From Sabellastarte sp. h YS-2021 (lineage: Eukaryota; Annelida; Polychaeta; Sabellida; Sabellidae): 64,000 bases of DNA. Below the pieces are notes generated by a model that was not told the origin of the DNA, searched no databases, and worked only from the letters and a program-made list of their open reading frames with translations. A program made the position numbers and the translations under genes. Location of the stretch: positions 107,245,793 through 107,309,792 of the forward strand of contig OZ024929.1 in assembly GCA_964017235.1 (NCBI GenBank), written 5' to 3'. Positions 63,340-64,000 of this stretch are shown one piece after another. The stretch's first letter is position 1; each line of letters starts with the position of its first letter.

Positions 63340-64000
63340 CTGAAAAATACTAACATTTAAATGAACAGTTATGAAATACATTCCTTGATGCATCACTATT
63401 GTTGAATAAAGTGACTATTAAATATATTAAAGTTCTAAAGTGTTTGAAAGTGTTCTTTAAAAGAAACTGCTGTAAAATGATGCTATTCAATGAAAATAAT
63501 ATTATATTGTTTCTTTGCACATAAATGCCATTTACTTTATCTTTTAATCTAGTTGTTTATTACATATTGCAAAGGCAAGAACCCCTTGAAAATCATCACT
63601 ATACTGAAATAAATGGCCATTTCTGAATGGCAAAACATGCTGCATAAGGTATATTCACCCCAAATAAATACAACTACAACTGATTTGCACATTATTTTAC
63701 ATTTTAAAGCAATCTAATTCATTTTAAGGATGAAATAAAAAAAATTGTAATCCCAAAACTACATTCAAGCAATGCTTTCACTTCTGCTAGGCCATGACTC
63801 CATTTGTATGGACTGGGATGTCAAAATGCCGAAAAAAATGGGTACTCAAGGATGAAGTGTGCACTCGACCAATCCAATTAACTGTCTGGTCTATCAAGGC
63901 TTGAGTAACCATTCTCACCTCCACAATATTTATCAAAACATTCTTTCCGATTATGTTGTGACAAATTTGGTTGAAATAAATGATATAGTTTTCATTTTTT
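63340..64000 (-). other. OGFOD1 intron, right edge of window
   Basis: AT-rich intronic sequence. I looked for the upstream exon (the HxD-containing strand of the oxygenase) and did not find it, so it must lie beyond 64000. Confidence 0.55.

Overview
The window is eukaryotic and almost entirely made of mobile and satellite DNA, with one intron-rich host gene. AT-rich sequence, spliced exons, DIRS-type tyrosine-recombinase retrotransposons, an APE-type LINE, a tRNA-derived SINE and many hairpin-ended elements that carry internal tandem arrays all point to an invertebrate metazoan. A bivalve mollusc is my best guess, from the resemblance to pearl/HINE-like repeat elements; that is inference, not proof.

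Layout. 1-5.2 kb: two copies of a hairpin-ended, tandem-repeat-bearing element (here called F1) and unrelated arrays. 5.2-19 kb: a SINE with target-site duplication, then arrays (F4) interrupted by a TIR-bounded DNA element at 7568-17514, itself interrupted by a structurally complete DIRS-like element (DIRS-1, + strand, 11.0-17.4 kb). 19.3-30 kb: one very long array-bearing element (F2) split by a second, decayed DIRS-like element (DIRS-2, - strand, 22.4-28.7 kb). 30-32 kb: more F2-type array. 32.1-39.4 kb: a longer first copy followed by three apparently identical 1624-bp units made of unknown sequence + part of an F1 element + the 5' end of a LINE. 39.1-45.9 kb: the LINE, broken by a SINE (13-bp duplication) and a 2.55-kb helentron-like insertion (F3). 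45.9-49.4 kb: F2 and F1 copies. 49.5-63.3 kb: the 3' eight exons of an OGFOD1 gene on the - strand, whose introns are loaded with further mobile DNA.

Both DIRS copies keep the diagnostic architecture: unequal inverted terminal repeats and an internal complementary region that is the reverse complement of the joined element ends. Gag, RT/RNase H/methyltransferase-like and tyrosine recombinase (YR) occupy overlapping frames. Gag and YR lie in the same frame. In both copies the Gag stop is UGA followed by CARUUA, and the frame beyond it encodes a conserved cysteine-rich domain while the RT frame reads through the same bases. This possible readthrough/dual-coding arrangement is the most interesting molecular signal here. 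The 1624-bp array looks like a satellite forming from a nested transposon junction.
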